A stretch of DNA of 64,000 nucleotides from Brevundimonas sp. LM2 (lineage in GTDB: Bacteria; Pseudomonadota; Alphaproteobacteria; Caulobacterales; Caulobacteraceae): positions 620,001-684,000 of the forward strand of contig NZ_CP019508.1 of the NCBI RefSeq assembly GCF_002002865.1. Reading direction: 5' to 3'. Both the position numbers and the translations under genes were made by a program. This document shows positions 40,655-49,828 of this stretch, one piece after another (positions within the stretch are counted from its first letter, which is position 1; every line of letters begins with the position of its first letter). Below the pieces are notes generated by a model. That model worked only from the letters and a program-made list of their open reading frames with translations. It made no database searches and was not told where the DNA came from.

Positions 40655-40778
40655 TCAGTGCGGCGCCGTAGCGCTTTGACTTCTGCTGTGTGATGGCGCA
40701 AGGACCGCCCGATCGCGTCTCCCCATGCGATCATCATCAGACAAAACGGCCCTCGCGGCCTACCGAAGGGATACATCC

Positions 40779-41333
40779 ATGCTCGGCGTCGGCGAACACC
40801 TGCCCCAATTCAAAGTCATCGGCGTCAAGCCGGGCTTCAACAGCCACGAAGAAAACGGCGTCTCGGCCTTCGAGACCGTCACGAACGACTCGTTCGAAGG
40901 CAAGTGGAAGGTCATCTTCTTCTATCCGAAGGACTTCACCTTCGTCTGCCCGACCGAGATTGCCGAGTTCGCCTCGCTGGCGCGCGATTTCGAAGACCGC
41001 GACACGGTCGTTCTCGGCGGCTCGACGGACAACGAGTTCGTCAAACTGGCCTGGCGCCGCGATCACGCCGACCTCAGCAAGCTGCCGATCTGGCAGTTCG
41101 CCGACAACGGCGGCAAGCTGGCCCGCGCCCTGGGCGTGCTCGACGAGGCTGAAGGCGTCGCCCTGCGCGCCACCTTCGTCGTGGATCCGCACAACGTGAT
41201 CCAGCACGTCTACGTCACCAACCTGAACGTCGGCCGCGCCCCGGCCGACACCCTGCGGGTCGTCGACGCGCTGCAGACCGACGAACTGTGCGCCTGCAAC
41301 CGCCCGGTGGGCGGCGAGACGCTGGCCGCCTAG
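40779..41333 (+). CDS. ahpC: AhpC-type peroxiredoxin
   Basis: Typical two-cysteine peroxiredoxin (184 aa) reducing hydrogen peroxide and organic hydroperoxides. The peroxidatic Cys57 is in FYPKDFTFVCPTEI. The C-terminal ELCACNRPVGG contains Cys171 and Cys173, one of which resolves the disulphide. The extended C-terminus matches AhpC proteins that use AhpD rather than AhpF, and ahpD is the next gene. The ATG at 40779 has GAAGGG upstream at 40765-40770. It is divergent from katG across the OxyR-like site. Confidence 0.95.
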   Translation: MLGVGEHLPQFKVIGVKPGFNSHEENGVSAFETVTNDSFEGKWKVIFFYPKDFTFVCPTEIAEFASLARDFEDRDTVVLGGSTDNEFVKLAWRRDHADLSKLPIWQFADNGGKLARALGVLDEAEGVALRATFVVDPHNVIQHVYVTNLNVGRAPADTLRVVDALQTDELCACNRPVGGETLAA

Positions 41334-41359
41334 GCCAGCCGAACTCGGCACACTCAAGC

Positions 41360-41391
41360 AAGGGCGGCGGCGATCTCGCCGCCGCCCTTTT
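41360..41391 (+). terminator. Hairpin terminator or attenuator between ahpC and ahpD
   Basis: A perfect 14-bp inverted repeat (AAGGGCGGCGGCGA at 41360-41373, complement at 41376-41389) is followed by a short T run, TTTT at 41388-41391. It lies 26 bp after the ahpC stop and 25 bp before the ahpD ATG, so it probably lowers ahpD expression relative to ahpC. Confidence 0.75.
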
Positions 41392-41416
41392 CTTCACCCG
41401 CATCCAAGGATTTTCC

Positions 41417-41950
41417 ATGTCGATCGATTCTCTGCGCGACCTGATGCCCGCCTATGCCAAGGACATCTCGCTCAACCTGTCGTCGCTGGCCTCCGAAGCC
41501 GTGCTGAACGACCAGCAGAAATGGGGATGTTTCCTCGCCTCCGCCCATGCCGTGGGCGTGGCCCCCGTCGTCCGCGCCATCGAGGCGGCCGCCGCCGAGA
41601 AGCTGTCGCCCGAGGCCCTGACGGCCGCCAAGGCCGCCGCCGCCATCATGGGCATGAACAACATCTACTATCGTTCGCTGCACCTGATGAAGAACCACGA
41701 ATACACCACCCTGCCGGCGCGGCTGCGGATGAACATCCTGGCCAATCCGGGCGTGGAGAAGATGGATTTCGAGCTGTGGTCCACGGCCGTCAGCGCCATC
41801 AACGGCTGCGGGGCCTGCCTCGACGCCCACGAGGGTGAGCTGCGCAAGCACGGCGTTCCGGCCGCCCAGATCCAGACCGCCCTGCGCATCGGCGCCGTCG
41901 TCCACGCGGCCAGCCGCATCGTGGCCTCGGAGACCGCGCTCGCGGGTTAA
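41417..41950 (+). CDS. ahpD: Alkyl hydroperoxide reductase AhpD
   Basis: AhpD-type carboxymuconolactone-decarboxylase-family protein (177 aa), which reduces AhpC. The catalytic CxxC is Cys131 and Cys134 in NGCGACLDAHEGELRKHG, with His138 in the proton relay. The start MSIDSLRDLMPAYAKDISLNL matches the family. The ATG at 41417 is used. Its TAA stop shares the tetranucleotide TTAA with the stop of convergent murI, leaving no intergenic space. Confidence 0.95.
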   Translation: MSIDSLRDLMPAYAKDISLNLSSLASEAVLNDQQKWGCFLASAHAVGVAPVVRAIEAAAAEKLSPEALTAAKAAAAIMGMNNIYYRSLHLMKNHEYTTLPARLRMNILANPGVEKMDFELWSTAVSAINGCGACLDAHEGELRKHGVPAAQIQTALRIGAVVHAASRIVASETALAG

Positions 41951-42810
41951 GCCGCCTCGAAGGCGAGCGGCGCGCCCCAGAACTGGCTGACCATGTCCGA
42001 CTGCGGGCCGGTCTTGCCGGTCGTCAGGAAGGCGCGCCGCCCGCTGTCGCCCAGCGCATATTCCGGATGGCGGGCGAAATAGCGGTCCAGGGCGTCGGCC
42101 ACGGCGCTGGGCTGATGGATCAGGGTCGTCCCCTCCGGCAGGGCGGCCGCGAACAGGTCGGCGACGATCTCATAGTGGGTACAGCCCAGGATGGCCGTGT
42201 CCGGGTGGCGGCCGATCCGGCGACGCAGGGCGTCGACGTGGTCGGCGATCACGACCCGCAGTTCTTCGGTCGGCGCGCCCAGTTCGATCAGGCCCGCCAG
42301 GCCGGGGCAGGGCTCGGAGAAGACCGCCAGGTCCTGACGGCGCTTGTCGATCTCGATCTCATAGACCCGGCTGATGGCCGTGGCGGCGGTGCAGAAGACA
42401 CCGGTGATATCGATGGCCTCGACCTTGTCGCCGCCGAACCGTTCGTCGCGTTCGGCCTCATAGGTCCAGGGCAGGCCGGTCGCCGCCTCGATCGTCGGCA
42501 CGATGATGCCCAGCACATTGACCGGACGTCCGTGGCGCGCGCTCGCCTCCGGCACCCAGGTCTGCTGCAGCCGCCGCAGGGCGACCGCGGACGCCGTGTT
42601 GCAGGCCAGGACGATGACGCTGGCCCCGGCCTCGAACAGCCGCTCGCAGCCGTTGCGGGTGATGTCGACGATCTCCTCGCCGCTCTTGGAGCCGATCGGG
42701 GCATGGGCCTGATCCGCCAGATAGACGAAATCCCGCTGCGGGAAGCGCCGGGTCAGTTCCCGGTGCACCGTCAGGCCACCCACGCCGCTGTCGAACACGC
42801 CTATCGCCAT
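41947..42810 (-). CDS. murI: Glutamate racemase
   Basis: MurI supplies D-glutamate for peptidoglycan (287 aa). The two catalytic cysteines are Cys70 in VLACNTASAVAL and Cys210 in LGCTHYEIVADL. The start IGVFDSGVGGLTV contains the conserved Asp-Ser pair. Length is normal. It is convergent with ahpD with overlapping stops and divergent from the M3 peptidase gene. Confidence 0.95.
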   Translation of the reverse strand: MAIGVFDSGVGGLTVHRELTRRFPQRDFVYLADQAHAPIGSKSGEEIVDITRNGCERLFEAGASVIVLACNTASAVALRRLQQTWVPEASARHGRPVNVLGIIVPTIEAATGLPWTYEAERDERFGGDKVEAIDITGVFCTAATAISRVYEIEIDKRRQDLAVFSEPCPGLAGLIELGAPTEELRVVIADHVDALRRRIGRHPDTAILGCTHYEIVADLFAAALPEGTTLIHQPSAVADALDRYFARHPEYALGDSGRRAFLTTGKTGPQSDMVSQFWGAPLAFEAA

Positions 42811-42931
42811 GCAGCGGCCTGTAGCCGCAGCGTGTGCTTTCGTCCAACGTGATTCCGGTCTGTCCCGTGACGTTCGCGCGAAATCCCTCTAACATATTGA
42901 AAGAACGTTGATTTATGTATGGATTACGCAG

Positions 42932-45088
42932 ATGCACAGACGCCAGCTCCTCGTGGGAGGCGCAAGCCTGATGGCTCTTACGGGATGCGCGACGGCCGCC
43001 ATGGACACCGCCGGTGCCAGCGCCGTCAGTGAAGCGGAGACGGCGCGCGCCGTGCTGGCGGCCCAGGCCCCGCGCGCCGCACTGCTCCAGCCCTGGACGG
43101 GCCCCTTCGACGGCACGCCGCCGTGGGAGAAGGTGACCCCGGCCGCCCTGCGCGAAGCGATCGTCGAGGGTATCGATCTCCAGCGCGCCGATATCGCCGC
43201 CATCGCCGACAACCCCGAACCGGCGACCTTCGCCAATACGATCGTGGCCTTGGAGCTGGCCGGCGAGCCGCTGGACCGGGCGACCAACCTGTATGGCGTG
43301 ATGACCTCGAACATCGGCGGCGCGGCGTGGGACGCGCTGGACACCGAGGTGTCGCCCCTGCTGTCGGCAGCGTCGGACGAGATCACCTTCAACGACGCCC
43401 TGTTCCAGCGGATCAAGGCGGTGGCCGACAACCCCGCCGGCCTGAACGCTGAACAGCAGCGCCTGGCCGAACGCCGCCGCGACGCCTTCGTCCGATCGGG
43501 CGCCAATCTGGACGCGGCCGGCAAGGCCGAGCTGGGGCGCATCAACACCGCGCTGTCGGCCGCCTTCACCCGCTTCGGCCAGAAGGTCGTGGCCGACGAG
43601 AACGCCTGGACCGTGGTCCCGACCGAGGCCGGGGTCGCCGGTCTGCCGGCGTCCGACAAGGCGGCCGCCGCCTCCGCCGCGCGGGCCAAGTCCGTCTCCG
43701 GCTGGGTGATCATGAACACGCGCTCCAGCGTGGACCCCTTCCTGACCTTCGCCGACGACCGGGCCATGCGCGAGCAGGTCTGGAAAAAGTTCGTCAACCG
43801 GGGCGACAATGGCGACGCCAACGACACCAATGCGACGATCGCCGAGATCGTGCGTCTGCGTCAGCAGCGGGCCCGGCTGCTCGGCTACGGCAACCATGCC
43901 GAATGGCGGATGCAGGACACTATGGCCAAGACCCCGGCGGCCGCCCAGTCGCTGATGGACCGGGTCTGGGCCCCGGCCAAGGCGCGGGTCGCCGAGGAGG
44001 TCGCCGACATGCGCGCGATCGCCGGCTTCGACATCGAGCCGTGGGACTATCTGTATTTCGCCGAGAAGGTGCGGAAGGCGAAATACGATCTCGATCAGAA
44101 CCAGCTGAAGCCCTATTTCGAGCTGGACGCGGTGCGCGCCGGCTCCTTCCACATGGCCGAGCGGCTGTACGGCTTCACCTTCACCAAACAGCCGACCGGG
44201 ACGGTCTCGGTCTTCGAGCCGGACGTCGCCACCTATGAGGTCCGCGACAAGGCCTCGGGCCGTCTGATCGGCCTGTACTACACCGACGACTATGCCCGTC
44301 CGGGCAAGCGTTCGGGGGCCTGGATGACGACCTACCGGTCGTTCTCGAAGCTGGACGGGTCAAAGGTCATCCTGGCGTCGAACAACAACAACTTCACCAA
44401 GCCCGAGCCCGGCCAGCCGGTGCTGCTCTCGCTCGACGACGCCGAGACCCTGTTCCACGAATTCGGCCACGCCCTGCACTATCTGAGCTCGACCGTGACC
44501 TATCCGTCGTACGGCAACACGCCGCGCGACTTCGTCGAATATCCGTCCCAGGTGCACGAGCACTGGGTGCTCAGCCGCCCGATCCTGGACGGCTATCTGA
44601 AGCATTACGAGACGGGCGAAGCCATGCCCCAGGCCCTGGTCGACAAGATCCAGGCGGCGGCGACCTTCAACCAGGGCTATGTCACGGTCAGCTATCTGTC
44701 CTCGGCCATCGTCGACATGGACCTGCACACCCAGGCCACGCCGCCGACCGACATCGACGCCTTCGAGAAGGCCTCGCTGGACCGCATCGGCATGCCTCGG
44801 GAGATCGTGATGCGGCACCGTCTGCCGCAGTTCAACCACCTGTTCACGTCCGATGCCTATTCGGCCGGCTACTACAGCTACCTGTGGTCCGAGACGATGG
44901 ACGCCGACACCTGGGCCTATTTCGAGGAGTCGGGCGACGTGTTCGATCCGGACATCGCCGCGCGCTTCAAGTCGATCATCCTGGCCCCCGGCAATACGAC
45001 GGACAGGGGCGAGTCCTATCGCCGTTTCCGGGGCCGCGACGTCGATGTGACGGCCCTGCTGAAGGTCCGGGGCTTCCCCGTCGGCTGA
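42932..45088 (+). CDS. M3 family zinc metallopeptidase lipoprotein (peptidyl-dipeptidase Dcp-like)
   Basis: Large exported oligopeptidase (718 aa) of the thimet/Dcp family, cleaving short peptides. The signal peptide ends LMALTGCATAA, a good lipobox, so it is probably periplasmic and membrane-tethered. The zinc site is HEFGH (His509, Glu510, His513), with the downstream Glu in EYPSQVHEHW. GYYSYLWSETMDADTWAYF is the conserved substrate-binding C-terminal region. The ATG at 42932 starts the signal peptide; the frame is open to 42908. Its 3' end is 24 bp from the convergent histidine kinase gene. Confidence 0.93.
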   Translation: MHRRQLLVGGASLMALTGCATAAMDTAGASAVSEAETARAVLAAQAPRAALLQPWTGPFDGTPPWEKVTPAALREAIVEGIDLQRADIAAIADNPEPATFANTIVALELAGEPLDRATNLYGVMTSNIGGAAWDALDTEVSPLLSAASDEITFNDALFQRIKAVADNPAGLNAEQQRLAERRRDAFVRSGANLDAAGKAELGRINTALSAAFTRFGQKVVADENAWTVVPTEAGVAGLPASDKAAAASAARAKSVSGWVIMNTRSSVDPFLTFADDRAMREQVWKKFVNRGDNGDANDTNATIAEIVRLRQQRARLLGYGNHAEWRMQDTMAKTPAAAQSLMDRVWAPAKARVAEEVADMRAIAGFDIEPWDYLYFAEKVRKAKYDLDQNQLKPYFELDAVRAGSFHMAERLYGFTFTKQPTGTVSVFEPDVATYEVRDKASGRLIGLYYTDDYARPGKRSGAWMTTYRSFSKLDGSKVILASNNNNFTKPEPGQPVLLSLDDAETLFHEFGHALHYLSSTVTYPSYGNTPRDFVEYPSQVHEHWVLSRPILDGYLKHYETGEAMPQALVDKIQAAATFNQGYVTVSYLSSAIVDMDLHTQATPPTDIDAFEKASLDRIGMPREIVMRHRLPQFNHLFTSDAYSAGYYSYLWSETMDADTWAYFEESGDVFDPDIAARFKSIILAPGNTTDRGESYRRFRGRDVDVTALLKVRGFPVG

Positions 45089-45112
45089 TCCCAACGCGCG
45101 CCGTCGCGGCCG

Positions 45113-47080
45113 TCAGGCCGCGGCGGTCGCCGCTTCCGGTCGGACATGGGCCGAGATCGCGGCCACCAGTTCCCGGGGATCGATGGGCTTGCCGACGTGG
45201 GCCTGCATGCCCGCGGCGCGGCACTGATGGACCTGGTCCGGCAGGACATTGGCGCTGAGGGCGACGATCGGCGTGTGGCAGCGCGGGGCGTCGAGGGCCC
45301 GGATGGCGCGCGCCGCCGCGGGCCCGTCCATGACCGGCATCTGCATGTCCATCAACACCAGGTCGTAGTCGCCCGTCGACACGGCCTCCACCGCTTCCGA
45401 CCCGTCCGTCACCATATGCAGCGCGATGTCGAAGGGGGACAGCAGGGCCTGGATCAGGGCGCGATTGGCCGGATTGTCCTCGGCCAGCAGCAGGCGGAAA
45501 TGGCCTTGCGGCATCTCAAGGTCCGGCGCCCTGGCCGTCTCGGCCAGCGGACCGGCCGGGTCCAGGGGAACGCGGAAGCTGAACGTCGATCCGCACCCCA
45601 GCTCGCTCCGGGCGGAGATCTCGCCGCCCATCATCTCCAGCAGGCGGCGTGAGATCGCCAGACCCAGCCCGGTGCCGCCATGGCGGCGCGACACCGAGCC
45701 GTCGGCCTGGGTGAAGCGCTCGAACACCCGCTCGATCTGATCGGCGGCCAGGCCGACGCCCGTGTCCGATACCTGGCCCACCAGCACCGTACGGCCGGCC
45801 GGACAGACCTCGGTGCGCAGCGCGACCACCACGGAGCCGCTGTCGGTGAACTTGATGCCATTCGAAACGAGGTTCAGCAGCACCTGGCGCAGCCGCGACG
45901 CATCGCCCATCAGCCGGACGTCTTCGGTGGCCTCCAGCGTCAGGCGCAGACCCTTTTCCGTCGCCTGATCCCGCAACAACGCGATCACGCCGCTCGCCAG
46001 ACCCTCGGTCGAGAAGGGGGCGAGGTCCAGGGCCATGGCCCCGGCTTCCAGCTTGGAGAAGTCCAGGATGTCGTTGACCACGGTCAGCAGGGTCTCGCCA
46101 GCGCTGCGGATCAGATCCAGATAGGCGCGATCCTTGTCCGGCAGCGTCCCGTTCTGGCCGACCAGCGCGGCGAAGCCGACGATGCTCGTCAGAGGCGTCC
46201 GCAGCTCATGGCTCATGTTGGCGAGGAATTCGCTTTTGGCCCGGGCGGCCGCCTCCGCCGCGAAACGGGCGGCGTGCAGCTCGGCCTCCACCGTCTTGCG
46301 CGCCGTGATGTCGCGCACGACGTCGACCACTTCCGCCAGTTCTCCGGCACCGTTGAAGACCAGTCTGGGATTGGCTTCGAGCCAGACCTCGTGGCCGTCC
46401 TTGTGAATGCCGCGATATTCGTAGCCGGTCGCGGAGACGGCCTCGCCGCGCGCGATCCGCTCGTGCAGCAGGCCGCGGATCCGCTCCAGGTCCTCTGGCA
46501 CGACGAACTCGCCGGGCATGCGGCCGATCATCTCCCGGGGCGCATAGCCGAGGACGGTCCGGGACGCCGGCGACACATAGGTCAGGCCCACGCCGGTCTG
46601 GTGTCGGACCACCATGTCGGAGGTGTGGCCCGCGACGAAGCTGAAGGCCCGCTCCGTCTCGAACAGCACGCTGTCCTCCAGATGATCGGTCACATCCAGG
46701 ACCATGCCGACCAGCCAGATCTCGCCCTTGGCGTCGGGGCGCTGGCGCCGACCCCAGGTCAGGTGGTGGCGAACCTCACCCGAGGGATGCACCGCGCGGT
46801 AGCGCAGCGTCACCGGGGCGTCCGACGCGAACAGGGTCATGAAGCCCCGCGCCGCCAGATTGGCGTCGTCCGGGTGATAGAGGCGATACAGCTCGGCGAT
46901 CGTCGGCACCCCGGCCTCGCGCGGCCGGCCGAACAGATCGTACATCCGCGGCGACCACCAGGCCGTCTCGGTGTCCCGCACGCGCCACCAGCCCGCCCCG
47001 GAGCTGTGCAGAGCGGCCATGGCGATGGCCGTGCTATCCGGATCTTGAGGCGAGGCGACAGGCAGTGTGGCGGTGTTCAT
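45113..47080 (-). CDS. Hybrid PAS sensor histidine kinase with receiver domain
   Basis: Cytosolic hybrid kinase (655 aa) with no transmembrane segment. Two PAS domains occupy about 25-130 and 140-260. The HisKA dimerisation domain has the phospho-accepting His291 in FLANMSHELRTPL. The HATPase domain shows LNLVSNGIKF (about 402), DTGVGLA (439) and GTGLGLAISRRLLEMMGG (469). The C-terminal receiver (about 528-645) has the phospho-acceptor Asp578 in LVLMDMQMPVMDG. No output response regulator is adjacent, so it is an orphan; the input signal is unknown. The start ATG at 47080 is preceded by a poor ribosome site. Confidence 0.93.
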   Translation of the reverse strand: MNTATLPVASPQDPDSTAIAMAALHSSGAGWWRVRDTETAWWSPRMYDLFGRPREAGVPTIAELYRLYHPDDANLAARGFMTLFASDAPVTLRYRAVHPSGEVRHHLTWGRRQRPDAKGEIWLVGMVLDVTDHLEDSVLFETERAFSFVAGHTSDMVVRHQTGVGLTYVSPASRTVLGYAPREMIGRMPGEFVVPEDLERIRGLLHERIARGEAVSATGYEYRGIHKDGHEVWLEANPRLVFNGAGELAEVVDVVRDITARKTVEAELHAARFAAEAAARAKSEFLANMSHELRTPLTSIVGFAALVGQNGTLPDKDRAYLDLIRSAGETLLTVVNDILDFSKLEAGAMALDLAPFSTEGLASGVIALLRDQATEKGLRLTLEATEDVRLMGDASRLRQVLLNLVSNGIKFTDSGSVVVALRTEVCPAGRTVLVGQVSDTGVGLAADQIERVFERFTQADGSVSRRHGGTGLGLAISRRLLEMMGGEISARSELGCGSTFSFRVPLDPAGPLAETARAPDLEMPQGHFRLLLAEDNPANRALIQALLSPFDIALHMVTDGSEAVEAVSTGDYDLVLMDMQMPVMDGPAAARAIRALDAPRCHTPIVALSANVLPDQVHQCRAAGMQAHVGKPIDPRELVAAISAHVRPEAATAAA

Positions 47081-47210
47081 GGCGGCGAAGCTTAGCCGTC
47101 AACCGTTCAGGACCGGTGAATTTCTCGCCCCCTTTCGACCGGCCTCCGCACGACGCATCGACTCGCCGGGCAGGCTTTCCGAGGCCCGCGACTCCGGCTA
47201 GGAACGGAGC

Positions 47211-48458
47211 ATGAACACGCTGTCCATCGTCCTTCTGGTGATCGTCGCCGTCCTCGCGGGGGGCTTCGTATGGGCCTTTCTCGGCTGGCAGGCGGCCAAG
47301 GGGCTGGTGGCCCTGGCGCACGACAAGATGGCCCTGATCGAGGACAGCCGCGTCACCATGGGCGAATTCCTGAAGGTTCAGGCCGCCCAGTCGGCCCAGG
47401 TCGTCGCCGACCAGATGGTGTCGCGCGCCACCGAGACCTTCCAGGCCCAGGACCGCGCCGCCCGGCTGCGCATGGAGGCGCAGCTGAAGCCGGTCGCCGA
47501 CACCCTGGTCAAGTTCGAGGCCCAGGTCGCGGCGCTCGAGAAGGCCCGGGCCGAGGAGACGGGCAGTCTGAAGGAGCAGCTGTCGGCCCTGATGATCGCC
47601 TCCACCGCCACCCGCGACGAGGCCAAGCGCCTGACCGAGGTGCTGCGCGGCAACACCGGCCGGCGCGGACGCTGGGGCGAGCAGACCTGCCGCAACGTGC
47701 TGGAGGCGGCCGGCATGGCGGGCCGGTTCGACTTCGACGAACAGTCGTCCAGCGCCAATGACGAGGGCCGCCAGATGCGGCCGGACTTCATCGTCAAGAT
47801 GCCCGGCGGGGGGATGTTCGTGATCGACGCCAAGGTGCCGCTGGCCTTCCCCGACGAGGCCGACGGCGATGACGAGGCCCAGCGCAAGGCCGCCGCCCTG
47901 CGCACCCTCGCCAGCATGCGGACCCATATCCGCCAGCTGTCGGCCAAGGCCTACCAGGAGCAATTCCAGCCCAGTCCGGACTTCGTCGCCATGTTCGTGC
48001 CCAGCGACGCCTTTTTGTCGTCCGCCCTGGACCACGATCCTGATCTAATGAGCCAGGCGATGATGTCCGGCGTGGTCCTTGTCACCCCCTCGACCCTGTT
48101 CGCCATGTGCAAGGCGGTCGCCTATGGCTGGCGGGCCGAAGAGCAGACGCAGAACGCCCGAAAGGTCGCCGAGCTGGGCAAGGAGCTCTACAAGCGGCTG
48201 TCGGTAATGGGCGGCCATGCCGTGAAGCTGGGTGAATCGCTCGGGGCGGCGGTCGGGCGCTACAACCAGTTCGTCGGCTCGCTGGAGAGCCAGGTCATGG
48301 TCTCGGCCCGGCGATTCGAAGACCTGCATGTTGATCACGAGGGCAAGGATCTCCCGCTGATCTCGCCCGTGGAGCCGGCGCTGCGGACCATCACCCGCGC
48401 CGACCTGGCCGCCGATCCGGGCGCGGCGGTCCTGACGGACCGGCGCGGCTCCTCCTGA
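47211..48458 (+). CDS. rmuC: DNA recombination protein RmuC
   Basis: RmuC (415 aa) is linked to limiting inversions and recombination at short inverted repeats and has a nuclease-like fold. An N-terminal membrane anchor (LSIVLLVIVAVLAGGFVWAFLGW) is followed by a long coiled coil (about 30-140) and the RmuC domain with RGRWGEQTCRNVLEAAGM, QMRPDFIVKMPGGGMFVIDAKVPL and VAMFVPSDAFLSSAL. The gene is divergent from the histidine kinase and stands alone. Confidence 0.94.
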   Translation: MNTLSIVLLVIVAVLAGGFVWAFLGWQAAKGLVALAHDKMALIEDSRVTMGEFLKVQAAQSAQVVADQMVSRATETFQAQDRAARLRMEAQLKPVADTLVKFEAQVAALEKARAEETGSLKEQLSALMIASTATRDEAKRLTEVLRGNTGRRGRWGEQTCRNVLEAAGMAGRFDFDEQSSSANDEGRQMRPDFIVKMPGGGMFVIDAKVPLAFPDEADGDDEAQRKAAALRTLASMRTHIRQLSAKAYQEQFQPSPDFVAMFVPSDAFLSSALDHDPDLMSQAMMSGVVLVTPSTLFAMCKAVAYGWRAEEQTQNARKVAELGKELYKRLSVMGGHAVKLGESLGAAVGRYNQFVGSLESQVMVSARRFEDLHVDHEGKDLPLISPVEPALRTITRADLAADPGAAVLTDRRGSS

Positions 48459-48536
48459 CGGAGGTGGACAAGGTCGCTTGACATCCAGCCCGCCAGCCTA
48501 GTAAAGCCTCCTTGTCTTCGAGCGGAGGAAATTGTC

Positions 48537-48992
48537 GTGGATCGCAAGCTTCTGGGCCTGCTTCGCTGGTCGGCGATCGGGCTGACCGCGGTCGCTGCGG
48601 CGGTGGTCATCGGCGCATTCGCGGCTGGTTATTTCGCGTCCCGGGGAGCGATCTCGCGCGATCAGGCGGTGCTGGCAGTGGTCGTGCCGTTCGCCGTCGT
48701 GATCATGATCGGTGCCTTCGGGATCGGCCTCGTCTGGTTCCGCCACATCGACGAGGCCGCGCGCGAGGCGCACAAGGCCGCCTGGTACTGGGGCGGGACC
48801 GCCGGAATGGCGGTCGGTGGGGTCGGGTTGATCGTGGCGGCCACGCCCGGCATCGCCGTGCCGGTGGTCTCGGTGCTTCCCGACCGGACCGACCCCGCCG
48901 CCTATGCCATCACCGGCGCCTTCGGGATGCTGCTGCTGATGATGCTCGGCTACACCATCGTTTGGGCGGCGTGGTGGCTAAGGCGGCGGTAG
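48537..48992 (+). CDS. Four-helix membrane protein, first gene of an HTH cassette
   Basis: A 151-aa protein with four predicted transmembrane helices (GLTAVAAAVVIGAFAAGYFA, AVLAVVVPFAVVIMIGAFGIG, WGGTAGMAVGGVGLIVAAT and GAFGMLLLMMLGYTIVWAAWW). The loop WFRHIDEAAREAHKAAWYWGG is a noticeable charged linker. The GTG start at 48537 is supported by a strong GGAGGAA site at 48524-48530. It is followed 4 bp later by a small HTH gene; membrane proteins of this kind are often encoded beside such regulators. Function unknown. Confidence 0.82.
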   Translation: MDRKLLGLLRWSAIGLTAVAAAVVIGAFAAGYFASRGAISRDQAVLAVVVPFAVVIMIGAFGIGLVWFRHIDEAAREAHKAAWYWGGTAGMAVGGVGLIVAATPGIAVPVVSVLPDRTDPAAYAITGAFGMLLLMMLGYTIVWAAWWLRRR

Positions 48993-48996
48993 GGTC

Positions 48997-49200
48997 ATGA
49001 ACAATCGTCTCAAGGTGCTGCGCGCCGAGCGGAGCTGGAGCCAGGCGGACCTCGCCGCGGCCCTCGGCGTCTCGCGCCAGACCGTCAACGCCCTGGAGAC
49101 CGGTCGCTACGATCCGTCCCTGCCGCTCGCCTTCAAGATCGCTCGCGTTTTCGAACAACCCATCGAGTCCATCTTTTCCGACGAAGGAGCCTCCGCATGA
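48997..49200 (+). CDS. Small XRE/Cro-family HTH transcriptional regulator
   Basis: A 67-aa DNA-binding protein consisting of one HTH domain: RLKVLRAERSWSQADLAAALGVSRQTVNALETGRYDPSLPLAFKIARVFEQPIESIF. This is the YozG-like group of short regulators usually encoded next to small membrane proteins. The start ATG follows the upstream stop by 4 bp and the last bases overlap the next gene (ATGA), so all three genes are one operon. It probably autoregulates the operon (inference). Confidence 0.92.
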   Translation: MNNRLKVLRAERSWSQADLAAALGVSRQTVNALETGRYDPSLPLAFKIARVFEQPIESIFSDEGASA

Positions 49201-49778
49201 CGTCCCGGTCTGATCCTTCCCTCCCGTCCATCGCGGTCAAGCTTCTGGGTGGGCTGGCGCTCGCGGCGGTCGGCGCCGTCACCGGCTACAGCCTGGTGGA
49301 CGTGCTCGAGGGCCGGTCGTGGAGCGACAGCCTGGCCGTGGTCATGGCCGTGGCCCTGATCGCCGTCGGCGTCCTCAGCGCCATCACCCTGGTGCTCCGG
49401 CCCTCGACCGTCCCGCGCGGATGCGGCCTGCTTCAGGTCGTGGTCCTGATGCTGGCCGGACTGCTGTTTCTGGCCCCGATGTATGCCCCGGCCTCTGTTT
49501 CGCCGGACGTCGTCTTCGCCGGCATCGTCGTGATCCTGGGGATCCAGACCGTCGCCAATCTGATGCTGTGGCGCGCGGCCGACGAGATGCTGCGTCGGGT
49601 GATGGCCGATACCAGCGTCATCGCCTTCTGGGTCCTGCAGACCGCCCTGTTCCTCTATGCCGCCGCCGAACGCCTGGGCCTGGTGGCCACGATCAGCGGC
49701 TGGGGTCTGATCGGCATCCTGATGGCGGTCTACCTGGTCGCCTCGATCGCGGCCTCGGCGCGGCGCGGCATCCACTGA
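49197..49778 (+). CDS. Polytopic membrane protein, third gene of the HTH cassette
   Basis: A 193-aa protein with about six transmembrane helices (KLLGGLALAAVGAVTGYSLV, SLAVVMAVALIAVGVLSAITLVL, VVVLMLAGLLFLAPMYA, VVFAGIVVILGIQTVANLMLW, VIAFWVLQTALFLYAA and WGLIGILMAVYLVASIAAS). It is translationally coupled to the HTH gene. No catalytic motif is visible. It differs from the first membrane gene in length and pattern, so the two are not obvious paralogues. Function unknown. Confidence 0.82.
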   Translation: MTSRSDPSLPSIAVKLLGGLALAAVGAVTGYSLVDVLEGRSWSDSLAVVMAVALIAVGVLSAITLVLRPSTVPRGCGLLQVVVLMLAGLLFLAPMYAPASVSPDVVFAGIVVILGIQTVANLMLWRAADEMLRRVMADTSVIAFWVLQTALFLYAAAERLGLVATISGWGLIGILMAVYLVASIAASARRGIH

Positions 49779-49828
49779 CGCCTTCGATCGCCCTCCCCAC
49801 TCTTCCCTCGCTTCGAAAGGAAATCGCC

